Assembly (NCBI GenBank): GCA_015065865.1 | Contig: SVPM01000017.1 | Span: forward strand, 1 to 35,768 | DNA length: 35,768 bases | Reading direction: 5' to 3' | DNA from: Oscillospiraceae bacterium | GTDB lineage: Bacteria > Bacillota > Clostridia > Oscillospirales > Acutalibacteraceae | Shown here: positions 25,235 to 33,559 of the stretch, piece by piece | Layout of the letters: every line of letters begins with the position of its first letter | Numbering within the stretch: position 1 is the stretch's first letter | Notes under the pieces: model-generated | Seen by the model: only the letters and a program-made list of their open reading frames with translations | Databases searched by the model: none | What the model was told of the DNA's origin: nothing | Program-made: the position numbers and the translations under genes

Positions 25235-27187
25235 ATGCAGTGGAATGTGAACGGCGTTTCGGTGCCGGTGCGCGTGTTGGATACGGCGGTGGTCGGTTCG
25301 GGCTGTGCCGGTTTTAACGCGGTGGATTGGCTGTGGACGCTCGGACGGCGGAATATTGCACTTATCACCGAAGGGGTGAATTGCGGCACGAGCCGTAACA
25401 CGGGCAGTGATAAGCAGACGTATTACAAACTGTCGCTGGGCGGTGACGGTGCGGACAGCGTGGCGGCCATGGCGGCCGACCTTTTTGACGGTGAAGCGGT
25501 GGACGGCGACACGGCACTTTGCGAAGCGGCGGGTTCGGTGCGCGCGTTCATGAAACTCAGCAATCTCGGCGTGCCGTTTCCGTGCAATGAGTATGGCGAA
25601 TACGTGGGGTATAAGACCGACCACGATCCCCGTCAGCGGGCAACCAGTGCAGGCCCGCTTACCAGTCGGTTTATGACCGAACGGTTGGAAGAAGCGGTGA
25701 ATGCAAAGGGGATTCCCGTATGGGACGGTATGTCGGCTGTGAAACTGTTGGTGGCCGATGGCGCGATAGAGGGGTTGCTTTGCTTGGACCACACCGCTTT
25801 GAATACCCCGTCGCACGGACTTACGGTGGTGAAAGCAAGACAGGTGATACTCGCGACCGGCGGACCGGCGGGATGCTATTTGCGTAGCGTGTACCCCGAA
25901 AGCCAGACGGGAATGTCGGGTATGGCGTTGGAGGCGGGCGCCAAAGCCGCCAATCTTGACCAGTGGCAGTACGGATTGGCATCGCTTGGGTTCCGTTGGA
26001 ACGTGTCGGGCACGTATCAGCAGGTGTTGCCGCGATACATCTCCATCGACAGCGAGGGCGTGGAACGGGAATTTTTGCTCGATTATTTTGATTCGCCTAC
26101 CGAAGCGCTGGATCGTGTGTTCTTGAAGGGATATCAGTGGCCGTTTGATACCACGAAAATACAAGGCTCTTCGCTTATCGACTTGATCGTGCACCACGAA
26201 ACGGCGGTGCTCGGTCGGCGGGTGTATATGGACTATCGCACCGACCCCACGGGGTTGGAGAACGGGTTCGATAAACTGGCACAGGAAACCTACTGTTATC
26301 TTGCCAATTCGGGTGCGTTGACGGCCACGCCGATCGCGCGACTTCAAAAAATGAATCCGCCTGCGATCGAACTTTACCGTCAGCACGGTATCGATCTGTA
26401 TACCGAACCGTTGGAGATCGGCGTGTGTGCACAGCATCACAACGGCGGTTTGTGGGTGGATGCCGATTGGCAGACATCGGTACGCGGGTTGTATGCCGCA
26501 GGTGAAGCGGCGGGTACTTTCGGGTTGCACCGTCCTGGCGGCAGTGCGCTTAATTCCACACAGGTCGGCTCGATGCGGGCGGCGGAGCACATTGCCGCAA
26601 CGACCGATGAGGATATCGTTGTAACCGCAACGTTTGAAGCGACGGCGCGTTGCGCGGTTTGCGAGATGTTGGTGCACCTTGCGGCGGTGACGGCGCGCAC
26701 CCCGCGGGAGGCCGCGGAGAAGAGCCGTGTGGTTGCTCAGCGCGAAATGAGCGATGCGGCGGCACATCTGCGTAACCCTGTTGCCATGGCGGCGTTGGCC
26801 GAAAACGAGCGAGCGGCGCTGCAACGGTTTTGGGATACAGCGGCGGCTGCGCCTGCCGAACTGCCCGCGCTGTTTAAGAATCGCGACCTTATGATCACAC
26901 GCTGTGCGGTGCTGTCGGCTATGTGTACGGCGGCGGACACGGTGGGCACGTGCGGTTCGGCACTGGTGCTTTGTGAGGACGGTGTGCCGCTTTCGGCGGC
27001 ATTGCCGAATCTGCGCTACGCAGTGCCGAAACCCTACCCCGCAGGACGGCGGCTGATCACCACCCAAACGGAGAGCGGCGGTTTTACTTCACGGTATGAG
27101 CCGGCGCGCCCGATGCCGCAGGCAGACGGGTGGTTTGAAACGGTGTGGGAGGCTTACCGCCGACGTATGCAACGTATTACGGAATAG
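25235..27187 (+). CDS. FrdA/SdhA-like FAD-dependent oxidoreductase
   Basis: The 650-residue protein has the FAD-binding start LDTAVVGSGCAGFNA, with G21, G23 and G26 forming GxGxxG. The late AAGEAAGTFGLHRPGGSALNS block is typical of the succinate dehydrogenase/fumarate reductase flavoprotein superfamily. There is no signal peptide, haem motif or FMN-attachment domain, so it is not a secreted respiratory reductase of the UrdA type. It is last in the operon with the OYE-like and SDR genes and may supply or take electrons, or reduce an unsaturated acid itself. GAGGTGAG precedes the ATG. A strong terminator follows. Substrate unknown. Confidence 0.8.
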   Translation: MQWNVNGVSVPVRVLDTAVVGSGCAGFNAVDWLWTLGRRNIALITEGVNCGTSRNTGSDKQTYYKLSLGGDGADSVAAMAADLFDGEAVDGDTALCEAAGSVRAFMKLSNLGVPFPCNEYGEYVGYKTDHDPRQRATSAGPLTSRFMTERLEEAVNAKGIPVWDGMSAVKLLVADGAIEGLLCLDHTALNTPSHGLTVVKARQVILATGGPAGCYLRSVYPESQTGMSGMALEAGAKAANLDQWQYGLASLGFRWNVSGTYQQVLPRYISIDSEGVEREFLLDYFDSPTEALDRVFLKGYQWPFDTTKIQGSSLIDLIVHHETAVLGRRVYMDYRTDPTGLENGFDKLAQETYCYLANSGALTATPIARLQKMNPPAIELYRQHGIDLYTEPLEIGVCAQHHNGGLWVDADWQTSVRGLYAAGEAAGTFGLHRPGGSALNSTQVGSMRAAEHIAATTDEDIVVTATFEATARCAVCEMLVHLAAVTARTPREAAEKSRVVAQREMSDAAAHLRNPVAMAALAENERAALQRFWDTAAAAPAELPALFKNRDLMITRCAVLSAMCTAADTVGTCGSALVLCEDGVPLSAALPNLRYAVPKPYPAGRRLITTQTESGGFTSRYEPARPMPQADGWFETVWEAYRRRMQRITE

Positions 27188-27195
27188 AAATGAAC

Positions 27196-27222
27196 AAAAC
27201 TCGCGCTCGGCGCGAGTTTTTT
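27196..27222 (+). terminator. Terminator of the redox operon
   Basis: AAAACTCGCGC and GCGCGAGTTTT pair perfectly over 11 bp around a TCG loop, followed by further T-residues. Confidence 0.9.
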
Positions 27223-27254
27223 GTTTAAAAAGGGGGTGGGACGTCTATACTGGA

Positions 27255-27305
27255 TAGGGTGAGCAGTTAAACCAAAACGGAGTTCGGGTTTGACTGCTCA
27301 CCCTA
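27255..27305. repeat. Dispersed palindromic repeat, copy B
   Basis: TAGGGTGAGCAGT and ACTGCTCACCCTA are perfect 13-bp inverted arms around 25 nt containing AAACGGAGTTCGGGTTT, which matches copy A (15979-16023) in reverse. It lies just after a possible -10 (TATACT, 27246-27251, no good -35) and ends 6 nt before the GH2 ribosome site. Its hairpin would form in the GH2 leader. Confidence 0.72.
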
Positions 27306-27323
27306 CAGAAAAGGAGGATGCTT

Positions 27324-29534
27324 GTGCGACACTGTATACCATGGAACGAAGATTGGACGTTTTTAAAAGATACGGCCGATGTGACGGCAAGCGGCGGTGA
27401 ATGCGTAACGTTACCGCACACGTGGAATGCAACCGACGGTCAAGACGGCGGCAACGACTATTTTCGCGGTACTTGCGTGTATAAGAAGCGGCTGAACAAG
27501 GCAGATCTGCCGGTTGCCGATTGCTACTTTTTGGAGATCAAGGCCGCCAATTCCTCGGCGGATGTATATGTGAACGGCCATCTTTTGGCTCATCACGACG
27601 GGGGATACTCCGTCTGGCGTGCAGAACTTACGGAGGCGCTGGAAGAACACAACGAGATCGCGGTGATCGTGGATAATGCACCGAACGACCGTGTGTATCC
27701 GCAGATGGCGGATTTTACTTTTTACGGCGGATTGTATCGCGGTGTGGACATTATAGTGGTAGATCGCACGCATTTTGCTTTGTCCTACTACGGTGCCGAG
27801 GGTTTGCAGATCACGCCCGTTGTGACGGGGGCGGATGCGAAGATAGCCGTGGCGGCACACATTGAAAATGCCAAGGCGGGAGATACCGTTACCTATACCG
27901 TGACAGACCGTGAGGGGCGTGTGGTGACCACCGCCGCGCATGCCGATACGTCCGTGACGTTGACGATCAACGGGGTGCATTTGTGGAACGGACGAAAAGA
28001 CCCGTATTTATACACCCTGCGTGCGGTACTTTCACGCAACGGCGCGGTACTGGATGAGGTATCGGCTCGATTTGGGTGCCGCACCTTTGCCATTGACCCT
28101 GCACGGGGATTTCTATTGAACGGAGAAGAGTATCCGTTGCGCGGTGTATCGCGTCATCAAGATCGGCTCGGCATCGGTAACGCATTGCTTCCCTGCCACC
28201 ATGAGGAGGACATTGAACTCATTACCGAGGTGGGAGCCACGGCCGTGCGATTGGCGCATTATCAACACGATCGCCGTGTATACGATCTGTGTGACGAAAA
28301 AGGCTTGGTGGTATGGGCGGAGATCCCGTATATCTCCAAACATTTGCCGAACGGTTATGAAAACACGGCTTCGCAAATGAAAGAGCTGATCTTACAGAAT
28401 TACAATCATCCGTCCATCGTCGTGTGGGGATTATCCAACGAGATCACGATGAACGGTGCGAAGGATCCGCATCTGCTTCAAAATCACCGTATGTTGAATG
28501 AAATGGTGCATACGATGGATCCTACACGTAAAACAGCGGTGGCAGTGGTGTCGATGTGCGGTATAGATGAGGAGTACGTGCACATTGCGGATGCGGTGGC
28601 GTACAATCACTATTTCGGATGGTACGGCGGCGATACCTCTATGAACGGTCCGTGGTTTGACAAATTCCACGCGAAGTACCCCGATAGACCGATCGGTGTC
28701 AGCGAATACGGGTGTGAGGGCTTGAACTGGCACACTTCGCATCCCGTGCAAGGGGATTATACCGAGGAGTATCAAGCGTATTATCACGAGGAACTGATCA
28801 AGCAGTTGTTCAGCCGCCCGTATTTGTGGGCGACGTTTGTGTGGAATATGTTCGATTTCGGCGCGGATGCACGTGCGGAGGGCGGTGAACACGGACAGAA
28901 TCACAAGGGACTTGTGACGATGGACAGAAAATATAAGAAAGACGCGTTTTATGCGTATAAGGCGTGGCTATCGGATGAACCGTTTGTGCATCTGTGCGGT
29001 AAACGCTATGTGGAACGCACGGAGGAGATCACCCGCGTGACGGTGTATTCCAATCAGCCGACGGTGGAATTGTTTCAAAACGGCAAAAGTTTGGGTGAAA
29101 AGCAGGCAGAGGATCACTTTTTCCGCTTTGACGTGCCGAACGTGGGGGAATCCACGCTCGTTGCGGTGGCGGGAAACTGTCGGGATGAAGCAAACCTTTG
29201 TAAAGTGAAAGAGCCGAACAGTGCTTACGTTTTGAAAGAGAAGGGAGCGGTTCTGAATTGGTTCGACGTGGAAGCGCCTGCGGGACGTTTCTCATTGAAC
29301 GATACGGTGGGGGATATTTTGGGAACTCCGCAGGGAGCGGCGTGGTTTTCAAAATTCGCGAAAAAACTGAAGCATAATGAGGCGGCAGGGTTTACGGTGA
29401 CAAATGAGATGATGGCCATGCTGAACGGTTTTACGGTGCTGCGGTTGACAAGTATGGTCGGTGTAATGGGAGCGAACTTTACAAAAGACGAGCTTATCGC
29501 CATGAACCGTGAGTTGAATCAAATTGAAAAATAG
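27324..29534 (+). CDS. GH2 glycoside hydrolase (beta-galactosidase/beta-glucuronidase type)
   Basis: The 736-residue enzyme has the GH2 order: an N-terminal sugar-binding jelly roll, an immunoglobulin-like domain, then the catalytic barrel. RGVSRHQD opens the barrel. The acid/base is Glu373 in GLSNEIT and the nucleophile Glu461 in VSEYGCEG, 88 residues apart as is usual. A second Ig-like domain follows near 560-640. The last 80 residues (from FSLNDTVGDILG) form an extra domain I cannot name that is seen in some Clostridial GH2 proteins. There is no signal peptide, so it acts in the cytoplasm on imported oligosaccharides. The GTG at 27324 is the start because AAAGGAGG lies 6 nt before it and directly abuts the ATG at 27318. 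The exact glycoside cannot be told. Confidence 0.88.
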   Translation: MRHCIPWNEDWTFLKDTADVTASGGECVTLPHTWNATDGQDGGNDYFRGTCVYKKRLNKADLPVADCYFLEIKAANSSADVYVNGHLLAHHDGGYSVWRAELTEALEEHNEIAVIVDNAPNDRVYPQMADFTFYGGLYRGVDIIVVDRTHFALSYYGAEGLQITPVVTGADAKIAVAAHIENAKAGDTVTYTVTDREGRVVTTAAHADTSVTLTINGVHLWNGRKDPYLYTLRAVLSRNGAVLDEVSARFGCRTFAIDPARGFLLNGEEYPLRGVSRHQDRLGIGNALLPCHHEEDIELITEVGATAVRLAHYQHDRRVYDLCDEKGLVVWAEIPYISKHLPNGYENTASQMKELILQNYNHPSIVVWGLSNEITMNGAKDPHLLQNHRMLNEMVHTMDPTRKTAVAVVSMCGIDEEYVHIADAVAYNHYFGWYGGDTSMNGPWFDKFHAKYPDRPIGVSEYGCEGLNWHTSHPVQGDYTEEYQAYYHEELIKQLFSRPYLWATFVWNMFDFGADARAEGGEHGQNHKGLVTMDRKYKKDAFYAYKAWLSDEPFVHLCGKRYVERTEEITRVTVYSNQPTVELFQNGKSLGEKQAEDHFFRFDVPNVGESTLVAVAGNCRDEANLCKVKEPNSAYVLKEKGAVLNWFDVEAPAGRFSLNDTVGDILGTPQGAAWFSKFAKKLKHNEAAGFTVTNEMMAMLNGFTVLRLTSMVGVMGANFTKDELIAMNRELNQIEK

Positions 29535-29545
29535 AGCACAAAAAT

Positions 29546-29577
29546 ATGCCCCCTATATCCTTGGGGGCGTGTTTTTT
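29546..29577 (+). terminator. Terminator of the GH2 gene
   Basis: ATGCCCCC (29546-29553) pairs with GGGGGCGT (29563-29570, one G-T pair) around a 9-nt loop, followed by a T6 run. Confidence 0.85.
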
Positions 29578-29640
29578 GCTTTTTTCGCGGCGCTTTCGGC
29601 GTGTGGCCATCGGTAGTTTGGAAAATAGTGGATTTTGCAC

Positions 29641-29668
29641 TTGCTTTTTCAAAAAAATATGGTATACT
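29641..29668 (+). promoter_or_regulatory. Promoter of the riboswitch transcript
   Basis: TTGCTT (29641-29646) and TATACT (29663-29668) are 16 nt apart. The start would fall near 29675, a few bases before the aptamer. Confidence 0.7.
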
Positions 29669-29678
29669 ATACGATGAT

Positions 29679-29797
29679 AAAAGGGAGTAGCCGGTGCGAT
29701 ATGCGCGGCAAGCGGCGTCATGACGGGTAAATACCCCGCTGTTTGTCTGAAACGGCAAGACTTTTGCCGTGGTGTGCGCGGTGAAAGTCTTTTTTTG
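29679..29797 (+). promoter_or_regulatory. yybP-ykoY-like (Mn2+) riboswitch with attenuator
   Basis: The leader begins AAAAG-GGAGTAG and its aptamer ends GCAAGA-CTTTT. The outer AAAAG/CTTTT strands can pair as P1, as in the yybP-ykoY family, where the conserved GGAGUAG and GCAAGA follow and precede P1. Between them is an arm AGCGG/CCGCT (around 29711-29740) with an internal CGTCA and a GGGTA/TACCC hairpin, again the family layout. The 3' P1 strand overlaps the 5' half of an intrinsic terminator (29757-29797), so P1 formation should prevent termination and turn the gene on. Known members bind Mn2+. The family call is from remembered consensus, not a covariance search. Confidence 0.75.
29757..29797 (+). 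terminator. Riboswitch-controlled intrinsic terminator
   Basis: AAGACTTTTGCCG (29757-29769) pairs with CGGTGAAAGTCTT (29779-29791), 13 bp with two G-T pairs and a 9-nt loop, followed by a T-run. It ends 40 nt before the decarboxylase beta start codon. Confidence 0.88.
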
Positions 29798-29836
29798 TTT
29801 ATTCCCTTGTAAATTTAAAAGAAAGGTCGTTTCAAA

Positions 29837-30970
29837 ATGGAAATCATCGAAAAACTCGGGTTTCTTGTGGAAAACGTCAGTATGCTCGGCGATTGGCGTT
29901 ATCTTGCGATGTGGATCATCGGCGGCGTGCTGATCTACCTTGCCATCCGTCACGATATGGAACCCACCCTCTTGTTGCCGCTCGGTTTCGGCACTATCTT
30001 GGTCAACCTGCCGCTTTCGGGTGCGATCGGTGAGCACGGACCGCTCACGACCCTGTTTAATGCGGGTATCGCCAACGAGCTGTTCCCGCTGATCCTCTTC
30101 ATCGGTATCGGTGCGATGATCGATTTCGGTCCCTTGCTTTCCAATCCGAAACTGATGATCTTCGGTGCGGCGGCCCAGTTCGGTATCTTTGCTACCTTGA
30201 CGATCGCCTCGATGTTCTTTGACATCAAAGCGGCGGCCTCCATCGGTATCATCGGTGCGGCGGACGGCCCGACGGCTATCGTTGTGGCAAACCAACTGCT
30301 TGGTCCGACCAGTCCTATCACAGGTGCCATCATGGTGGCGGCGTATTCATATATGGCGTTGGTGCCGATCATTCAGCCGCCCGTTATCAAGTTGCTCACC
30401 ACTAAAAAGGAGCGTATGATCCGTATGCCGTACGCGCCGCAAAAGGTTTCCAAACTGACCAAGATCTTGTTCCCCATCATCATCACGATGATCGCGGGCG
30501 TTGTGGCACCGGAATCGGTGGCGCTGGTTGGTTTCTTGATGTTCGGCAACCTTATTCGTGAGTGCGGTGTGTTGAATTCGCTGTCGGAAACGGCACAGAA
30601 CGTGCTCGCCAACCTCATCACCATCTTCCTCGGCATTACCATCGCATGCCGTATGCAGGCAGAGGAATTCCTCAACCCCGCAACGCTGTTGATCCTCGGT
30701 CTGGGCTTGGTTGCGTTTATTTTCGATACCGCGTTCGGTGTGGTGTTTGCAAAGTTCTTGAACATCTTCCTGCCTGCAGACAAGAAGATTAATCCCATGA
30801 TCGGTGCGGCGGGCATCTCCGCTTTCCCGATGTCGGGACGTGTGGTGCACAAGATGGGCTTGAAGGAAGATCCGCAGAACTTCCTGCTTATGCATTCCAT
30901 CGGTGTTAACGTATCCGGTCAGATCGCTTCGGTTATTGCCGGCGGTTTGATCCTCGCGTTCTTTAAGTGA
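29837..30970 (+). CDS. Na+-transporting decarboxylase beta subunit (OadB/GcdB/MmdB-like)
   Basis: The 377-residue integral membrane protein matches the beta subunit of biotin-dependent Na+-pumping decarboxylases, which couples decarboxylation of carboxybiotin to Na+ export. It has about nine to eleven hydrophobic segments. NAGIANELFPLILFIGIGAM and GIIGAADGPTAIV hold the family's most conserved regions; Asp143 matches the essential membrane Asp (Asp203 in Klebsiella OadB). The C-terminal NVSGQIAS segment also fits. AAAGG precedes the ATG. A gamma-like protein follows, but no carboxyltransferase alpha or biotin carrier gene is nearby, and the leader is a probable Mn2+ riboswitch. It may pair with an alpha subunit encoded elsewhere or have a separate cation-transport role. 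Confidence 0.9.
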   Translation: MEIIEKLGFLVENVSMLGDWRYLAMWIIGGVLIYLAIRHDMEPTLLLPLGFGTILVNLPLSGAIGEHGPLTTLFNAGIANELFPLILFIGIGAMIDFGPLLSNPKLMIFGAAAQFGIFATLTIASMFFDIKAAASIGIIGAADGPTAIVVANQLLGPTSPITGAIMVAAYSYMALVPIIQPPVIKLLTTKKERMIRMPYAPQKVSKLTKILFPIIITMIAGVVAPESVALVGFLMFGNLIRECGVLNSLSETAQNVLANLITIFLGITIACRMQAEEFLNPATLLILGLGLVAFIFDTAFGVVFAKFLNIFLPADKKINPMIGAAGISAFPMSGRVVHKMGLKEDPQNFLLMHSIGVNVSGQIASVIAGGLILAFFK

Positions 30971-30990
30971 TAAGGGGAGGAAAAACAGTT

Positions 30991-31143
30991 ATGAATATTC
31001 AATTTCGACTTGACCAACTTCCCGAAAGCCTGACGGTTTTGGCGGCGGGTATGATCAGCATCTTTGCCGTTATCGGTGTCATCATTGTGGCAACGATAGC
31101 ACTGAACAAGATCTTTTCGGACGACAAGAAAACGGACGAATAA
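30991..31143 (+). CDS. Small single-pass membrane protein, OadG/decarboxylase gamma-like
   Basis: A 50-residue protein starts 20 nt after the beta subunit gene, with GGGGAGG before the ATG. It has one hydrophobic helix at about residues 14-39 (VLAAGMISIFAVIGVIIVAT), then a short polar tail (NKIFSDDKKTDE). Size, topology and position match the gamma subunit of Na+-pumping decarboxylases, an assembly factor that anchors the complex. The usual long Pro/Ala-rich and C-terminal His tail of OadG is missing, as in the short MmdD/gamma forms. It is probably co-translated with beta. Sequence alone is too short for a firm family call. Confidence 0.72.
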   Translation: MNIQFRLDQLPESLTVLAAGMISIFAVIGVIIVATIALNKIFSDDKKTDE

Positions 31144-31151
31144 GCAAAACG

Positions 31152-31184
31152 AACAGCCGCTCCAACGTTGTTGGGGCGGCTGTT
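31152..31184 (+). terminator. Probable terminator of the beta/gamma operon
   Basis: AACAGCCGCTCCAAC (31152-31166) pairs with GTTGGGGCGGCTGTT (31170-31184) over 15 bp with one G-T pair. The following sequence has few T-residues, so efficiency is uncertain. The next 145 nt to the promoter hold no gene I can support. Confidence 0.65.
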
Positions 31185-31329
31185 GCCGTTTGCTGCAAGA
31201 CCTTTTGCAGGCCAATAAGAGGGAGGGGTTGCGTTGTTTCAAAAGGTGCAAAAGCACTCGGGTTGCAAGAAAATGATAAATACCACGTCCCACAGTAAAA
31301 AAGGACAAAATAAAAAGCGAGTTTAAACC

Positions 31330-31358
31330 TTGTCAATTATAATCGAATGTGGTATAAT
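31330..31358 (+). promoter_or_regulatory. Promoter of the third oxidoreductase gene
   Basis: TTGTCA (31330-31335) and a perfect TATAAT (31353-31358) are 17 nt apart. The transcript would start near 31365, which excludes the in-frame TTG at 31361 as a start codon. Confidence 0.8.
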
Positions 31359-31393
31359 ACTTGCGTTATTTTTTCAATCTTGGCGGTGAATGG

Positions 31394-32614
31394 ATGAAAA
31401 CGTGTATTGTTATCGGTGCGGGCGGTCGCGGTAAGGACTGTTATGCACCGTACATTCAAAGCAAAGGTCTTTTTAAGATCACGGGTGTGGTGGAACCCGA
31501 CACGCAAAAACGTGAGCAATTCCGCGACACCTATGCGATTGAAGAGGATATGTGCTTTGCCGACTATAAAGAGATGTTTGCCAAGGGGCGGCTGGCGGAT
31601 GCGGTGCTGATCTGCACGCAGGACAGAATGCACATGGAGCCGACCTTGCTTGCGAAAAAATGTGGGTATCACATTTTGTTGGAAAAGCCGATCGCGCCGA
31701 CACTCCGCGAAGTGAAGCGGCTTGAAAAAGAGTTTCGCAATTACGATAAAGTGTTTATGACGGGCTTTGTGTTGCGGTACACCCCGTTCATCCGTAAAAT
31801 CAAGGAAATATTGGCGGAAGGGCTGATCGGAGACATCGTCACTATGCAGCTCAACGAAAATGAAGGGTTTTGGCATCACGCCCACAGTTATGTGCGCGGT
31901 CCGTGGAGTCAGAGCAAGACCTCTTCGCCGCTGATCGTGGCGAAATCCAGTCACGATATGGATCTTATGATGTATCTGGTGGGGGCTTCGGGTAAGTACA
32001 TTTCTTCGTATGGCGATAACACCTATTTCCGTTTTGAAAACGCACCGGGCGCGGACGTGCCTGCGCGTTGCACCGACGGATGCCCGTATGCGGATACGTG
32101 CACTTACAATGCGGTGGAGCAGTATACCAACGGAAAAGCCCGCTATTTCGTGCACAAATTTGAGTGCGGTGAGGATAGAGAAGCGATCATTGAAGCGCTG
32201 AAAACCAATCCTTACGGCCGCTGTGTGTATCGGTGCGACAACGACGTGTGCGATCATCAAGTGGTGTCGATGGAGTTTGAAAACGGCGTGACGGCGATGT
32301 TTACCGTGAGTGCGTTTTCGCTCGAGAATAATCGCACCTTGAAGCTGATGGGCACCAAAGGTGAGATCGGCGGATGTATGGAAACGGGGGAGATCGTGGT
32401 CAAGAGTTTCCGCGATATGTCCGAGGTGAAGTACGTTGTGACCCACGACGGCACCAAGCATTGCGGCGGCGACGGCGGGTTGATGGATGAGTTTGCCCGT
32501 GCGGTGTACGACGAGAGTGGGGCCACGCGTGTGGATCCGTGGATGTTTGAAGCGCACAAGATCGTGTTTGCCGCGGAGGAAGCGCGTGAGCGCCGCGAGC
32601 GTATCAAGTTATAA
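31394..32614 (+). CDS. Gfo/Idh/MocA-family oxidoreductase with cysteine-rich insert
   Basis: The 406-residue protein has the Rossmann motif VIGAGGRG (residues 6-13), the catalytic-lysine motif LEKPIAPT and a substrate-domain block SSHDMDLMMYL. Between about residues 220 and 290 it carries a cysteine-rich stretch, including C-x3-C-x5-C and later C-x3-C-x4-C, which might bind a metal. Such inserts occur in a subgroup of Firmicute MocA proteins. The ATG at 31394 fits the family start, with a weak GGCGGTGA site. It is a single-gene transcript with its own promoter and terminator. It is not in an operon with the two oxidoreductases at 11.6-13.8 kb. Substrate unknown. Confidence 0.86.
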   Translation: MKTCIVIGAGGRGKDCYAPYIQSKGLFKITGVVEPDTQKREQFRDTYAIEEDMCFADYKEMFAKGRLADAVLICTQDRMHMEPTLLAKKCGYHILLEKPIAPTLREVKRLEKEFRNYDKVFMTGFVLRYTPFIRKIKEILAEGLIGDIVTMQLNENEGFWHHAHSYVRGPWSQSKTSSPLIVAKSSHDMDLMMYLVGASGKYISSYGDNTYFRFENAPGADVPARCTDGCPYADTCTYNAVEQYTNGKARYFVHKFECGEDREAIIEALKTNPYGRCVYRCDNDVCDHQVVSMEFENGVTAMFTVSAFSLENNRTLKLMGTKGEIGGCMETGEIVVKSFRDMSEVKYVVTHDGTKHCGGDGGLMDEFARAVYDESGATRVDPWMFEAHKIVFAAEEARERRERIKL

Positions 32615-32616
32615 CG

Positions 32617-32660
32617 AAAAACAAGAGGCTGTCGTTTTATATACGACAGCCTCTTGTTTG
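32617..32660. terminator. Bidirectional terminator between converging genes
   Basis: A 17-bp perfect stem, from AAACAAGAGGCTGTCGT to its complement at 32643-32659, has a 7-nt loop and A/T-rich ends. It serves the oxidoreductase gene and the converging MBL-fold gene. Confidence 0.92.
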
Positions 32661-32669
32661 ATATTTCCG

Positions 32670-33530
32670 TTATTTCAGCAGATAGTCCCCGTATGCGTGG
32701 GGACAGGAAACCTGCACGCCGAGTTCTTCCATCCAACCGCGGGTGACCACCGTTTGCCACGGGCCGGTGTTGAAGCCGTCACCCGCATCGTTATCCCACA
32801 GCCAGTCGGGGGCGGTATAAAGACACACTTTCGGTTGTACCGCTTCGTAAAACTCCCGCGTGGCACCGCCTTGCCCGTGATGTGCCATCTGCACGATATC
32901 GCACCGCAGTTTGTCGTGCGGACAAGTGTTCAGCAGATCAAGGGAGGCTTCGGGGCCGAGGTCGCCCAAAAACAGCACGTCGCGTTTGGGGAAGTGTACC
33001 CGCAGGGCACAAGTTGTGTCGTTGATGCTCGGGTATTTCGCATAATTACGCGCATCGGACAGCACTTCGATCGTAACGCCGCCGCAAGATATCACATCGC
33101 CTTGTCGGAGCGGCGTGACGGGAAGGGCGGCGTGTTCCACTCGCTGCAAAAAATTGGTTACGTCTGCGAAACTTCCGCCGTTTTCCACCGTTTGGAGCCA
33201 TTCCATCGGTGGGAAATCAAATCGCAGGTCGCCAATGTCGATATCGAACGGCTGCACGTTTTTCAGCAAATATTGAAGGCAGCCGAAATGATCTTTGTGT
33301 GCGTGGGTGATAAGCCACAGGTCCACCCGCTTGCCGCGCTCGCTGAGGAGTGCATAGGTGTCTTGTGCTTCCAAACCTTGATAGTGCTCGCCGTACCAGC
33401 CACCGTCGATGACGATGGTTTTACCGTCGGGCGTTTCCAAAATATAGGACATCGTTTGCGGGTGCTCGCGGTTGGCAAGCTGCAGCACACTGCCGCCGCC
33501 GAGACCAACGTATACAGTGTTTTGTTGCAT
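32670..33530 (-). CDS. MBL-fold metallohydrolase, ComEC C-terminal-like
   Basis: The 286-residue protein has the metallo-beta-lactamase signature THAHKDH (His76, His78, Asp80, His81), then FLGDLG and QMAHHGQGG. These are the metal ligands of the ComEC/Rec2-type hydrolase branch. It has no membrane segments and no signal peptide, so it is a free-standing cytoplasmic enzyme. Such proteins may cleave phosphoesters or nucleic acids; here the substrate is unknown. AAGGGGG lies 7 nt before the ATG. It has its own consensus promoter and is divergent from the permease gene. Confidence 0.87.
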   Translation of the reverse strand: MQQNTVYVGLGGGSVLQLANREHPQTMSYILETPDGKTIVIDGGWYGEHYQGLEAQDTYALLSERGKRVDLWLITHAHKDHFGCLQYLLKNVQPFDIDIGDLRFDFPPMEWLQTVENGGSFADVTNFLQRVEHAALPVTPLRQGDVISCGGVTIEVLSDARNYAKYPSINDTTCALRVHFPKRDVLFLGDLGPEASLDLLNTCPHDKLRCDIVQMAHHGQGGATREFYEAVQPKVCLYTAPDWLWDNDAGDGFNTGPWQTVVTRGWMEELGVQVSCPHAYGDYLLK

Positions 33531-33559
33531 AGTCTTGCCCCCTTTTTCTCTCTGTGACC

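Noticed and set aside
31195-31216. CTGCAAGACCTTTTGCAG hairpin that resembles the 3' end of the riboswitch.
   Set aside because: It lacks the GGAGTAG and CGTCA elements and lies after the operon, so a second riboswitch is not supported.
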